DNA of 21,740 nucleotides from the NCBI GenBank assembly GCA_944393275.1, contig CALXZQ010000008.1, forward strand, positions 1 through 21,740, given 5' to 3'. The translations under genes were made by a program, and so were the position numbers. The notes beneath the pieces are model-generated. The model searched no databases. It was not told the origin of the DNA and saw nothing but the letters and a program-made list of their open reading frames with translations. Source of the DNA: an uncultured Clostridia bacterium. Its GTDB lineage: Bacteria > Bacillota > Clostridia > TANB77 > CAG-508. Positions 5,315 to 12,640 of the stretch are shown here, one piece after another (the stretch's first letter is position 1; each line of letters begins with the position of its first letter).

Positions 5315-5881
5315 TTATTTTTTATCTTCTTCTGCTGTTTCTTCTGTTTCTGGAGCTTCTGTTACAGTCTCAACAGGTTCTTCTTTTACTGTATCTACTA
5401 CTTCTTCTTTAACAACTTCTGTTGTTTCTACAGCTGCTGCTTCCTCTGGTGCTGCTTCTACTGGAGTTTCATCTACAACTTCTTCTGTTGTAGGAACTAT
5501 CTCTTCTTTAAGAACTATTTCTTTATTCTCAATTCTAGCACCAATTTGTTCTTTAGTTTTAGCAGATTTTCCTACTCTATCTCTTAAGTAATATAATTTA
5601 GCTCTTCTTGCTTTACCTACCCTTACTAATTCTACTTTTTCCATTAATGGAGAGTTTAGTAAGAATGTTTTCTCAACACCAACACCATAAGATATTCTTC
5701 TTACAGTAAATGTACTATTCACTCCTCCACCTTGTTTTTTTATTATTATTCCTTCAAAAACTTGAATTCTTTCTCTATTTCCTTCTTTTATCCTCTGGTG
5801 AACCTTTACAGTGTCTCCTACTTTAAGAGATGGAACCTTATTTTTCAATTGCTCATGTTCTATTGATTTTATAATGTCCAT
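5315..5881 (-). CDS. rplS: 50S ribosomal protein L19 with an acidic C-terminal extension
   Basis: L19 sits at the 30S-50S interface. Residues 1 to about 118 match the family: VGDTVKVHQRIKEG, FEGIIIKKQGGG, TFTVRRISYGVGVE, RRAKLYYLRDRVGKSAK. L19 is normally about 115 residues, but this protein has 188. The extra residues, about 120-188, are low-complexity, rich in Glu, Val, Thr and Ala, and strongly acidic apart from the final lysines. That is unusual for a ribosomal protein. The frame is continuous, and the extension ends directly before the operon terminator, so a sequencing frameshift is unlikely. It is last in the operon, 27 bases after trmD, with a strong AAGGAGGA ribosome binding site. 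Confidence 0.96.
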   Translation of the reverse strand: MDIIKSIEHEQLKNKVPSLKVGDTVKVHQRIKEGNRERIQVFEGIIIKKQGGGVNSTFTVRRISYGVGVEKTFLLNSPLMEKVELVRVGKARRAKLYYLRDRVGKSAKTKEQIGARIENKEIVLKEEIVPTTEEVVDETPVEAAPEEAAAVETTEVVKEEVVDTVKEEPVETVTEAPETEETAEEDKK

Positions 5882-5908
5882 TATTTTTTCCTCCTTCTTT
5901 GAATTTTT

Positions 5909-6631
5909 TTATAAATCCTCTTTATTTATATTTTTTAATATTTTTAAATCTTCTTCAGGTAAATTTAGATTATTTAATAGTTCTGGTCTTTTTTTATATG
6001 TATTTATTAATGATTGTTCTCTTCTCCATTTACGGATATTTTGATGATTCCCTGATATAAGTACATCTGGTACTTTCTTATTATTGAAAGTTTCTGGTCT
6101 AGTATATTGTGGATACTCGAGAAGTCCTTCAGAAAAGGATTCCTCAAAAGTAGAATCGTTCGTTATAACTCCATCTACATACCTACTCACACTATCAATT
6201 AATACCATTGCTGGGATTTCTCCTCCTGTTAGGACATAATCTCCTATAGAAATTTCCTCATCAACAATTTCATCTAAAACCCTTTGATCTATTCCTTCAT
6301 AATGCCCACATAAAATAATTAGATGCTTTTCTTTTGATAAGTCTTTTACTTTTTCTTGATTTAAAACTTTGCCTTGTGGAGACATATATATAACTTTTGC
6401 ATTTTTATCTTCTATTGAAGAATATGCATCATATACAACTGTAGGATTAATTACCATCCCTGCTCCACCACCATAAGGTGTATCATCTACTTTCTTATGT
6501 TTATTTTTTGAGAAATCTCTAATATTTATTAGATTAATCTCTATCAAAGCTTTTTCTTGTGCTTTTCCTATAATGCTTTTGCTAAGTGCTTCAAACATTT
6601 CTGGAAAAAGTGTAAGAATATCAAATTTCAT
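5909..6631 (-). CDS. trmD: tRNA (guanine-37-N1)-methyltransferase TrmD
   Basis: TrmD methylates N1 of G37 next to the anticodon of several tRNAs, using S-adenosylmethionine, and prevents +1 frameshifting. The 240-residue length is typical. Diagnostic segments are FDILTLFPEMF at the start, DDTPYGGGAGMV (49-60), LCGHYEGIDQRV (108-118) and the SPOUT knot segment IGDYVLTGGEIPAM (129-142), followed by DSVSRYVDGV. The ribosome binding site is AGGAGG. It starts 8 bases after rimM and precedes rplS, the conserved bacterial order. Confidence 0.98.
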   Translation of the reverse strand: MKFDILTLFPEMFEALSKSIIGKAQEKALIEINLINIRDFSKNKHKKVDDTPYGGGAGMVINPTVVYDAYSSIEDKNAKVIYMSPQGKVLNQEKVKDLSKEKHLIILCGHYEGIDQRVLDEIVDEEISIGDYVLTGGEIPAMVLIDSVSRYVDGVITNDSTFEESFSEGLLEYPQYTRPETFNNKKVPDVLISGNHQNIRKWRREQSLINTYKKRPELLNNLNLPEEDLKILKNINKEDL

Positions 6632-6639
6632 TATTCCTC

Positions 6640-7143
6640 CTAGATTATGCCTGGAATTAATTTTACAATCATTTTTTTATTATCTATATCAACCTTTTTT
6701 ACTACTTCTGATATTGCTGGTAACAATATTTGCTTACCCAATTCGTCTTTTATAACATATACATCATTGCTTCCTGTTTGAAAAATATCATCTATTTTTC
6801 CTAGAAATCCATTGTCTACAGTATATACTTCTAATCCAATAAGATCTACAATAAAATATGTATCTTTTGGAAGCTTTATAGCATCTTTTCTATCAATTTT
6901 CAAATAACATTCTCTAAATTTTTCTGCTTCTTCAATTGTATCTATACCACTTAACTTTAGAAGTACTTGATTCTTTTTATATTTTACATCTGTAATTTTC
7001 TTTTCAATCAATTGTTTATTATATACAATGTATATAGTTTCTAAATTTTCAAATCTTCTAATATCATCAGTAAAAGGATTAACTACTAACAGACCCTTAA
7101 GTCCATTTGTATTAACTATTTGACCTATTTCTAAATATTCCAT
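6640..7143 (-). CDS. rimM: 16S rRNA processing protein RimM
   Basis: RimM is an assembly factor for the 30S head that binds protein S19. The 167 residues contain the N-terminal RimM domain (IGQIVNTNGLKGLLVVNPFTDD) and a C-terminal PRC-barrel (VDLIGLEVYTVDNGFLGKI, then LPAISEVVKKVD). Length and motifs are normal. GAGGAA lies before the ATG. It lies between khpA and trmD, as in other Firmicutes. Confidence 0.96.
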   Translation of the reverse strand: MEYLEIGQIVNTNGLKGLLVVNPFTDDIRRFENLETIYIVYNKQLIEKKITDVKYKKNQVLLKLSGIDTIEEAEKFRECYLKIDRKDAIKLPKDTYFIVDLIGLEVYTVDNGFLGKIDDIFQTGSNDVYVIKDELGKQILLPAISEVVKKVDIDNKKMIVKLIPGII

Positions 7144-7171
7144 ATTTTCCTCAATTTATATTTATAAAGAA

Positions 7172-7402
7172 TTATTCAACAAATTTAATTACAATTCTTT
7201 TTTTATCTTTTGAAGCTATTGCCTTCATAACAGTTCTTATAGATTTAGCTATTCTCCCTTGTTTACCAATTACTTTTCCCATATCTGTTTCAGCAACTTT
7301 TATTTCGTAAACTGTTTCTTTGTCTTCTGGAATTTCATTAATCTCAACTTGTTCTGGAGCATCTACTAAGCCTTTTATGACTATTTCTAATAATTCTTTC
7401 AT
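7172..7402 (-). CDS. khpA: KH-domain RNA-binding protein KhpA
   Basis: The 76 residues form a single KH domain with the GKQG loop at 46-49 (KVIGKQGRIAKSIRTVMKA). KhpA (YlqC) partners with KhpB/Jag as a global RNA chaperone linked to cell elongation and division in streptococci and other Firmicutes. Position between rpsP and rimM supports the name. The ribosome binding site is GGGGGA. Spacing is 23 bases after rpsP and 28 before rimM. Confidence 0.94.
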   Translation of the reverse strand: MKELLEIVIKGLVDAPEQVEINEIPEDKETVYEIKVAETDMGKVIGKQGRIAKSIRTVMKAIASKDKKRIVIKFVE

Positions 7403-7425
7403 GTTTGTTTCCCCCTAGAATTTAA

Positions 7426-7659
7426 TTATTTAGCTTGTTCTATTAATTTTTTTACTGTATCTGTTGGCTTTGCTCCATTTTTTATCCATTTTTCTACAGC
7501 TGCTTTGTCTAATACTATTGTAGATGGTTTTGTCATTGGATCATATGTTCCAATTTTTTCTACTATTTTTCCATCTCTTGGAGATCTAGAATCAGCAACA
7601 ACTATGTGATAAAATGGTGCTTTTTTCTTGCCTTCTCTTTGTAATCTTATTTTTACCAT
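7426..7659 (-). CDS. rpsP: 30S ribosomal protein S16
   Basis: The 77 residues start MVKIRLQREGKKKAPFYHIVVADSRSPRDGK in spirit, with KIGTYDPMTKP and a C-terminal helix, all typical of S16, a 30S assembly protein. The frame opens at a GTG three codons upstream (7668), but AGGAGG is 8 bases from the ATG at 7659. That start also gives the family's usual N-terminus. It lies 52 bases after ffh and is followed by khpA. Confidence 0.98.
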   Translation of the reverse strand: MVKIRLQREGKKKAPFYHIVVADSRSPRDGKIVEKIGTYDPMTKPSTIVLDKAAVEKWIKNGAKPTDTVKKLIEQAK

Positions 7660-7711
7660 TAAATTCACCTCCTATAAATTTTGAGAATATATATTAATTA
7701 TGCATTAATAA

Positions 7712-9061
7712 CTATTTTAGATTTTTTAAATCATCCATATTAAATTGCTTCATAAGGTTCTTCATTCCTTTTTTATTCTTCATTTGCTTCATCATCTTTT
7801 GTGAAACTTCAAATGAGTTCATAAATTTATTTATTTGTTGGACTGAAGTACCACTTCCATCTGCTATTCTTTTTCTTCTGCTCGCATTTAATAATTTAGG
7901 ATTCCTTTTTTCTTGTTTTGTCATTGAACATATAATTGCTTCTATTTTATCAAATTCTTTATCATCAACTTTTAAGTCTTTTATTTGATTCATACCAGGT
8001 AGCATTTTTAATATAGATGAAAATGAACCCATTTTTTTTATTTGTCTTAATTGAACTAGATAATCATCTAAATCAAATTCTTTTTTGCCTCTTAATTTTT
8101 CTTCTAATTTTAGTGCTTCTTCTTCATCGAATGTTTCTTCTGCCTTTTCAATAATTGAAAGAACATCTCCCATTCCTAATATTCTTGATGCCATTCTTTC
8201 CGGATGAAATTCCTCTATATCACTTAATTTCTCTCCTACTGCTACAAATTTTATTGGTCTATTTGTAACTTTTTTTACTGATAAAGCTGCACCACCACGT
8301 GTATCACCATCTAATTTAGTTAAAATAATACCATCTATCCCTAATGCTTCATTAAATGATGTAGCTACGTTTACTGCATCTTGACCTGTCATAGCATCTA
8401 CAACTAATAAGATTTCATGAGGCTTTACACCTGCTTTCATATTTTTTAATTCATTCATTAGCTCTTCATCTATATGTAATCTTCCCGCTGTATCAATAAT
8501 TATTACATCATTCAATTTTGATATTGCTTCATTTATTGATTGTTTAGCTATTTGTACCACATCTTTTGAACCCTCGTTACAATATACTGGTATGTTGAGC
8601 TCTTTTCCTATTACTTTTAATTGCTGAATAGCTGCTGGCCTATATACATCTGCTGCTACTAATAATGGCTTTTTCCCATGTTTTCTTAATAGATTTGCTA
8701 ATTTACCTGCTGTTGTAGTTTTTCCAGATCCTTGCAATCCTACTAACATTATTATTGTTGGTGGATTTGATGTGAAGTTTATTTTGCTTTCGGTTCCACC
8801 TAATAATTCAACTAACTCATCTTTAACTATTTTTACTACTTGTTGTCCTGGTGTTAAGGATTTTAATACATCTTGACCTAGTGCTTTTTCTTGTATAACT
8901 GCTATAAATTCTTTTACTATTTTATAGTTAACATCTGCTTCAAGAAGTGCCAATTTAACTTCTCTTAGCATCTCTTTTAGGTCAGATTCTGTTATTCTTG
9001 CTTGCCCTCTTAGTTTCCTTGTTATCTCCTGTAACTTTGAAGATAATCCTTCAAATGCCAT
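7712..9061 (-). CDS. ffh: Signal recognition particle protein Ffh
   Basis: Ffh is the SRP54 GTPase. It binds SRP RNA and signal peptides and delivers nascent membrane proteins to FtsY. The 449 residues show an N domain (1 to about 95), G1 GLQGSGKTT (108-116), DTAGR (190-194) and TKLDGD (248-253). A C-terminal M domain covers about 328-440, with the SRP-RNA binding helix (SRRKRIADGSG) and a Met/Lys-rich tail. A GGGGG ribosome binding site precedes the ATG by about 11 bases. It starts 16 bases after ylxM, the gene for its usual partner. Confidence 0.98.
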   Translation of the reverse strand: MAFEGLSSKLQEITRKLRGQARITESDLKEMLREVKLALLEADVNYKIVKEFIAVIQEKALGQDVLKSLTPGQQVVKIVKDELVELLGGTESKINFTSNPPTIIMLVGLQGSGKTTTAGKLANLLRKHGKKPLLVAADVYRPAAIQQLKVIGKELNIPVYCNEGSKDVVQIAKQSINEAISKLNDVIIIDTAGRLHIDEELMNELKNMKAGVKPHEILLVVDAMTGQDAVNVATSFNEALGIDGIILTKLDGDTRGGAALSVKKVTNRPIKFVAVGEKLSDIEEFHPERMASRILGMGDVLSIIEKAEETFDEEEALKLEEKLRGKKEFDLDDYLVQLRQIKKMGSFSSILKMLPGMNQIKDLKVDDKEFDKIEAIICSMTKQEKRNPKLLNASRRKRIADGSGTSVQQINKFMNSFEVSQKMMKQMKNKKGMKNLMKQFNMDDLKNLK

Positions 9062-9077
9062 ATAGGTGAGCCCCCTT

Positions 9078-9425
9078 TTATACTAAACAATTTAATTCTT
9101 TTTTTACATTTTCTAAGATTTTTGTTACTCTTTTATCTGAGTCTTCATTGCTTATTTTAGTAAGTTCAGATAAAATATGTTGTATTCTTTTTTCCTGATT
9201 TAACATCCTATTCATAATACCTAACTTTGCTTCTAATTCAAAAAGCTTATTTTCTCCCTTCTTCAAATTATCTCTAACAGCCTGTCTTGTTATTTTATTA
9301 TTTTCCGCTATCTCTGAAAGAGAATAATCATTATTATAGTAATCATCTAAAATATTAAGTTGTTTTTTGGTTAAAAGCTTACCGTATATTTGGCAAAGCA
9401 TACTTATCTCAACATTTTTTTCCAT
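9078..9425 (-). CDS. ylxM: YlxM family SRP-associated helix-turn-helix protein
   Basis: YlxM is a small helix-turn-helix protein encoded before ffh in Gram-positive bacteria; in Streptococcus it associates with SRP and modulates it. The 115 residues contain YGKLLTKKQLNILDDYYNND, then SLSEIAENNKITRQAVRDNLK (sigma-70 region-4-like helix-turn-helix at about 33-56), followed by a coiled-coil-like tail. It is first in the operon, with a TTGACA-17-TAAAGT promoter upstream and an AGAGGT ribosome binding site. Confidence 0.94.
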   Translation of the reverse strand: MEKNVEISMLCQIYGKLLTKKQLNILDDYYNNDYSLSEIAENNKITRQAVRDNLKKGENKLFELEAKLGIMNRMLNQEKRIQHILSELTKISNEDSDKRVTKILENVKKELNCLV

Positions 9426-9456
9426 AACTACTACCTCTTTTTTGTAATGCTAATAT

Positions 9457-9485
9457 ACTTTACACCATTTTTTATCATTTGTCAA
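9457..9485 (-). promoter_or_regulatory. Promoter of the ylxM-rplS operon
   Basis: On the minus strand a perfect TTGACA (9480-9485), 17 bases, then TAAAGT (9457-9462), 31 bases before the ylxM ATG. The -35 lies 9 bases beyond the A-run of the preceding terminator. Confidence 0.8.
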
Positions 9486-9494
9486 GCATTATAA

Positions 9495-9522
9495 GAAAAA
9501 AACTAGTAAAATTACTAGTTTT
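9495..9522 (-). terminator. Terminator of the DUF421-DUF4363 operon
   Basis: AAAACTAGTA (9499-9508) pairs perfectly with TACTAGTTTT (9513-9522) across a 4-base loop. The minus-strand RNA then runs into a further T-run (9495-9498). The stem overlaps the stop codon of the gene ending at 9521. Confidence 0.85.
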
Positions 9523-9904
9523 AAAATATATTTTTAAAATTAAATACTTCTTTTTCTTTTATATGATTTAGTAAAAATTTACAATTATAAATAAATGGCA
9601 CGCACTCATCTATTTGTCCAGTTTCTATATACCCACTTATCTCATACAACTGAGTAGTAACTTTTTCAAGTTCATCGTGTTCTAAATAATATGCCATTAT
9701 ATTTATTTTATCATTCCATTTTTCACCAATTTCGTTTATTTTAGTCTTACTTCCATTATAATCCTTTTCTTCTATTATTTTTTGTAATTCATCCAACTCA
9801 ATATTCATTTCATCTATATTCTTTTCTGTAAAGCTTTGTGAAAAAAAGTCTCCTATGCTTACCAAAACAATAATTACTATAGTTATTATTATTTCTTTAT
9901 ACAT
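9521..9904 (-). CDS. DUF4363 family membrane-anchored protein
   Basis: The 127 residues start with one hydrophobic helix (about 4-19) and continue as a soluble helical domain with coiled-coil-like stretches (MNIELDELQKIIEEKDYNGS, IGEKWNDK). This is the pattern of DUF4363, a clostridial family of unknown function commonly encoded directly after a DUF421 gene. It starts 9 bases after the DUF421 gene with an AGGGGA ribosome binding site, so the two are translationally close and probably form a membrane complex. That last point is inference. The stop codon is inside the operon terminator stem. Confidence 0.85.
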   Translation of the reverse strand: MYKEIIITIVIIVLVSIGDFFSQSFTEKNIDEMNIELDELQKIIEEKDYNGSKTKINEIGEKWNDKINIMAYYLEHDELEKVTTQLYEISGYIETGQIDECVPFIYNCKFLLNHIKEKEVFNFKNIF

Positions 9905-9913
9905 ATTTATCCC

Positions 9914-10588
9914 CTACCTCTTATTTTTTGCTTGGCAATATACTTGATATTTTCCATTAACAGTAACTACTAGAGCTTCTTCTGGAGTTATTTTAAATTT
10001 TTTTACTTCCTTTTCTAACCATTTATAGTCTTTCCCTATCTTTTTTAGATTATCATACATAACAATACCATCAATTACTAAATCATACGCTATTCCTTCA
10101 TATTCAGGTTCAATATTAAAATCCTCAGGTATCGTATTCCTCTTATTAGGTTTTGGTATAACTGTAACTTGTCCACTAGTTTCTAATATAGCATATTCAA
10201 CATCTCCTAAATCATAAATATTATTACTACGTATTCTTTCCTCTAATTCATTAATTGTAAATCTTTCTTTTTTTAAAACTTTCTCATCTATTTTACCTCT
10301 ATATATTAATAGTGAAGGTTTCCCGCACATTATCTCTCTAAATTTTATGCTTTTCATATTAAGTAAGCTTATAACTAAATGCATTGAAAGTAATCCTAAT
10401 ATTGGTATTATTCCATTTGAAATTGGAATTCCTAATTCTGCCATAGGAATTGATGCTAAATCTGCTATTAATATTGATATTGCAAGCTCAAATGGTTGAA
10501 GCTGTCCTATTTCTCTTTTCCCCATTAATCGCATAACAATTAATACAATTGTATATAATATAATTGCTCTTATAAATGTTATTAGCAT
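9914..10588 (-). CDS. DUF421 (YetF family) membrane protein
   Basis: The protein has three N-terminal membrane helices with the family segment RLMGKREIGQLQPFE after the first. A cytoplasmic YetF-type domain follows (GKPSLLIYRGKID, ELEERIRSNNIYDLGDVEYAILETSGQVTVIPK). The frame could start 22 codons earlier at 10654, but nothing resembling a ribosome binding site lies there. The ATG at 10588 has AAAGGTG upstream and gives the usual MLITFIRAI start, so I choose 224 residues. Biochemical function is unknown. In Bacillus, DUF421 proteins occur in the spore inner membrane, and 2Duf from a spoVA-2mob element raises spore heat resistance, so a spore membrane role is possible. It is first gene of the pair with DUF4363. 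Confidence 0.9.
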   Translation of the reverse strand: MLITFIRAIILYTIVLIVMRLMGKREIGQLQPFELAISILIADLASIPMAELGIPISNGIIPILGLLSMHLVISLLNMKSIKFREIMCGKPSLLIYRGKIDEKVLKKERFTINELEERIRSNNIYDLGDVEYAILETSGQVTVIPKPNKRNTIPEDFNIEPEYEGIAYDLVIDGIVMYDNLKKIGKDYKWLEKEVKKFKITPEEALVVTVNGKYQVYCQAKNKR

Positions 10589-10745
10589 TTTTTTACACCT
10601 TTCACATATTTTCAATTTTTTATTATTTTTTGCTTTTATTATTAAATTATTCATTTTGAATAAAAAATTTTTTTAAGTAAATAATAACAATATGAAACCA
10701 TGAAAGACATAATTTTATAAACTGAAAATTAAGGAGGGTTTTATA

Positions 10746-11123
10746 ATGGCTGATAGTCAATTAAAAGCTCAGGATAAAAATAATACAAGTACATTTGGGC
10801 AAATTGTATGGAGATTAGTAACTTCCGCTGTGGTTCTTGCTATTACTGCATTCTTCACACCAGGTTTTAGCATAAATAATATATGGACATTAGCAATAGC
10901 TGCAATAGTCTTAACAATTATGGATTATTTAATTTCTAAATTTACAGGTCTTCATGCAAGTAGTTTTGGTAGAGGTTTTGTAGGATTTGTTCTTGCTGTT
11001 GTTACATTATATTTAACTCAATTTTTCGTAGCAGGATATACAATTTCTTGGATAGCTGCCATAATAGGTGCTTTAATATATGGTGTTGTAGATTATTTTA
11101 TACCTGGAAATCAAAATGTATAA
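10746..11123 (+). CDS. Phage-holin-like (YvlD/PF04020-type) four-helix membrane protein
   Basis: The 125 residues have a short polar N-terminus (MADSQLKAQDKNN), then four hydrophobic segments at about 21-39, 45-65, 75-95 and 98-116, with MDYLI and GVVDYFIP ending helix pairs. Such proteins are usually annotated as phage holin family, but nothing phage-like surrounds it, and many are chromosomal membrane proteins of unknown function. The ribosome binding site AAGGAGG is very strong. The gene is transcribed alone, divergent from the DUF421 pair, with a hairpin terminator right after it. I found no convincing sigma-A promoter upstream; a stage-specific promoter is possible. Confidence 0.8.
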   Translation: MADSQLKAQDKNNTSTFGQIVWRLVTSAVVLAITAFFTPGFSINNIWTLAIAAIVLTIMDYLISKFTGLHASSFGRGFVGFVLAVVTLYLTQFFVAGYTISWIAAIIGALIYGVVDYFIPGNQNV

Positions 11124-11132
11124 CTAAATAAA

Positions 11133-11164
11133 AAAATAGCTAGGACTTTTGTCTTAGCTATTTT
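11133..11164. terminator. Bidirectional terminator between convergent genes
   Basis: AAAATAGCTAGGAC (11133-11146) pairs with GTCTTAGCTATTTT (11151-11164), 14 bp with one G-T, across a TTTT loop. A-runs on the left and T-runs on the right let it end the holin-like gene (+) and the UDP-sugar pyrophosphorylase gene (-). Confidence 0.85.
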
Positions 11165-11188
11165 GATATATAATAACAACTCTTATTT

Positions 11189-12433
11189 TTATATTTTACC
11201 CATTTTTCTCCAATAATTGTTGTATAGCTTTATTGCAGTCTCAGGGCTATCTACTCCTGTTGCATTTTTTACTGGAGCAAAGTCTTCTTCTCTTTTTCCT
11301 CTTAATATTGAAATTTTATTAAAATATTCAAATGAATCAAAAATAAAATATTCAAATTTATATGCATTAGGTTCTTCTGGAACTACTAAATTTAAATTAC
11401 TATCTATATATGAATATTTCTTAAATGCCATATGATAAGGTAATTTTTTTGTACTAACTATTTTTAAAGCTTCAATATTAAATAAATTACACATTATATG
11501 TGATTCTCCATATAAAAGCTCTCCATTTTCATCTACTGCATCTACAATTTCTTCTGGAAATTCTGAATATTCTATAACTTTTATCTTTCCATTATAACTA
11601 CATATAGATCCAACTCTTTCTCTTGGATTATTTTTAAACATTGATCTAGTAGCTATTGGAGATTTTTCTTCTATTGCTATTCCCAATAATAATATATCTA
11701 CCATTTTTAATAGTACATTATCTATAGAACCAATATATACCCATTCAATCCCTTTTGATTCCATATCATCTAGAATTCCTTTGGTTCTCATAGATTCAAA
11801 AATACTTCCATTTCCATTTGAAGCTAATCTTATATTATAATTTTCATCTATTAATAGGTTTCCTTTCTCATCAATTAATGGTAATTTACCTTGTTTAAAG
11901 TATTTAATATATTGTCCATCATACCCAAAATTATTATGAGACTGCATAAATTCTTTAATAGTAGTATCATTTTCTTCACTCGTCATTATATACCAAGGAA
12001 TTGTAACTGCATATTTTTTATTAGCCTCAGTTAAAGTATCTACTATTATTTCAAATAAATATTTTGGATTAGGTTCTACATTTATTTTAAAAGTTCCCTT
12101 TGGTCCATTAAATCCAAGTCTTGTTCCTTGGCCTCCTGACATAGTGACTACAGCAAATTTATTATTCCTTACTGTTTCTTCTCCTAATCTTTTATATTTT
12201 TCAAGTTCTTCTTTAGATAATTTATCTTCATTAGTAGATTTAATCGGCTTTATTTTATCTATATCAACCTTATTAGCAGTATGTATATTTTTATATAAAT
12301 CATTTATTTCTTTAAAGTTAATTTTATTCAATTGATTAATTAATTTTTCCTTTGTAGTTTCATCTACCTTATGTAGAATTTCAATTATTTGATTTTGATT
12401 GTATTTTTCCAAAGTTTTTATAATCTCTTCCAT
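11189..12433 (-). CDS. Eukaryote-type UDP-sugar pyrophosphorylase (UDPGP family)
   Basis: This family makes UDP-sugars from UTP and a sugar 1-phosphate. Evidence is the nucleotide-binding loop SGGQGTRLGFNGPKG (99-113 from the chosen start), IGSIDNVLLK around the metal-binding Asp, and the C-terminal REEDFAPVKNATGVDSPETA. The last segment resembles UDP-GlcNAc pyrophosphorylase (UAP1/AGX) more than GalU, which is an unrelated shorter bacterial type. The exact sugar is not readable from sequence. Length of 414 is in range. The frame opens at GTG (12439), but AAGGA is 8-9 bases from the ATG at 12433, so I use that. A weak TTGCAA-17-TAATAT promoter (12517-12545) lies upstream. It is divergent from spoIVA, and its product could supply spore or cell-wall glycans. 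Confidence 0.9.
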   Translation of the reverse strand: MEEIIKTLEKYNQNQIIEILHKVDETTKEKLINQLNKINFKEINDLYKNIHTANKVDIDKIKPIKSTNEDKLSKEELEKYKRLGEETVRNNKFAVVTMSGGQGTRLGFNGPKGTFKINVEPNPKYLFEIIVDTLTEANKKYAVTIPWYIMTSEENDTTIKEFMQSHNNFGYDGQYIKYFKQGKLPLIDEKGNLLIDENYNIRLASNGNGSIFESMRTKGILDDMESKGIEWVYIGSIDNVLLKMVDILLLGIAIEEKSPIATRSMFKNNPRERVGSICSYNGKIKVIEYSEFPEEIVDAVDENGELLYGESHIMCNLFNIEALKIVSTKKLPYHMAFKKYSYIDSNLNLVVPEEPNAYKFEYFIFDSFEYFNKISILRGKREEDFAPVKNATGVDSPETAIKLYNNYWRKMGKI

Positions 12434-12560
12434 AATCACATTCCTTTTCTTTCTTATTATACTATATTTTATATTTTTTAGGTATATTGGTTACTAATTA
12501 TAAAAAAACTTATTATATATTAGCACCTTTATATAAATTTTGCAATATTTTTATAATTTT

Positions 12561-12592
12561 GGTATAAGTTAGAAATTTTCTTAATATACATT
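12561..12592 (+). promoter_or_regulatory. Possible sigma-E-type promoter of spoIVA
   Basis: TATACATT (12585-12592) matches the sigma-E -10 consensus CATACANT except for its first base. A GTATAAG at 12562-12568 could serve as -35, though the spacer, 16 bases, is a little long. spoIVA is sigma-E dependent in Bacillus, which motivates the reading. The start codon is 49 bases downstream. Confidence 0.35.
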
Positions 12593-12640
12593 ACTAAAGT
12601 AATTTTGTACAAACATTTCTATTTAAGGAGGTTATTATAA

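Noticed and set aside
5882..5908. L19 leader-type riboregulator before rplS
   Set aside because: The trmD-rplS gap is only 27 bases and holds just a ribosome binding site.
10657..10686. Possible sigma-G promoter before the holin-like gene (TGAATA and AATAATA)
   Set aside because: The 17-base spacer is too long for sigma-F/G promoters, and in such AT-rich DNA the match is expected by chance.
10746..11123. Prophage signal from the holin-like gene
   Set aside because: No other phage gene is present; this membrane family is common on chromosomes, and the neighbours are housekeeping or sporulation genes.
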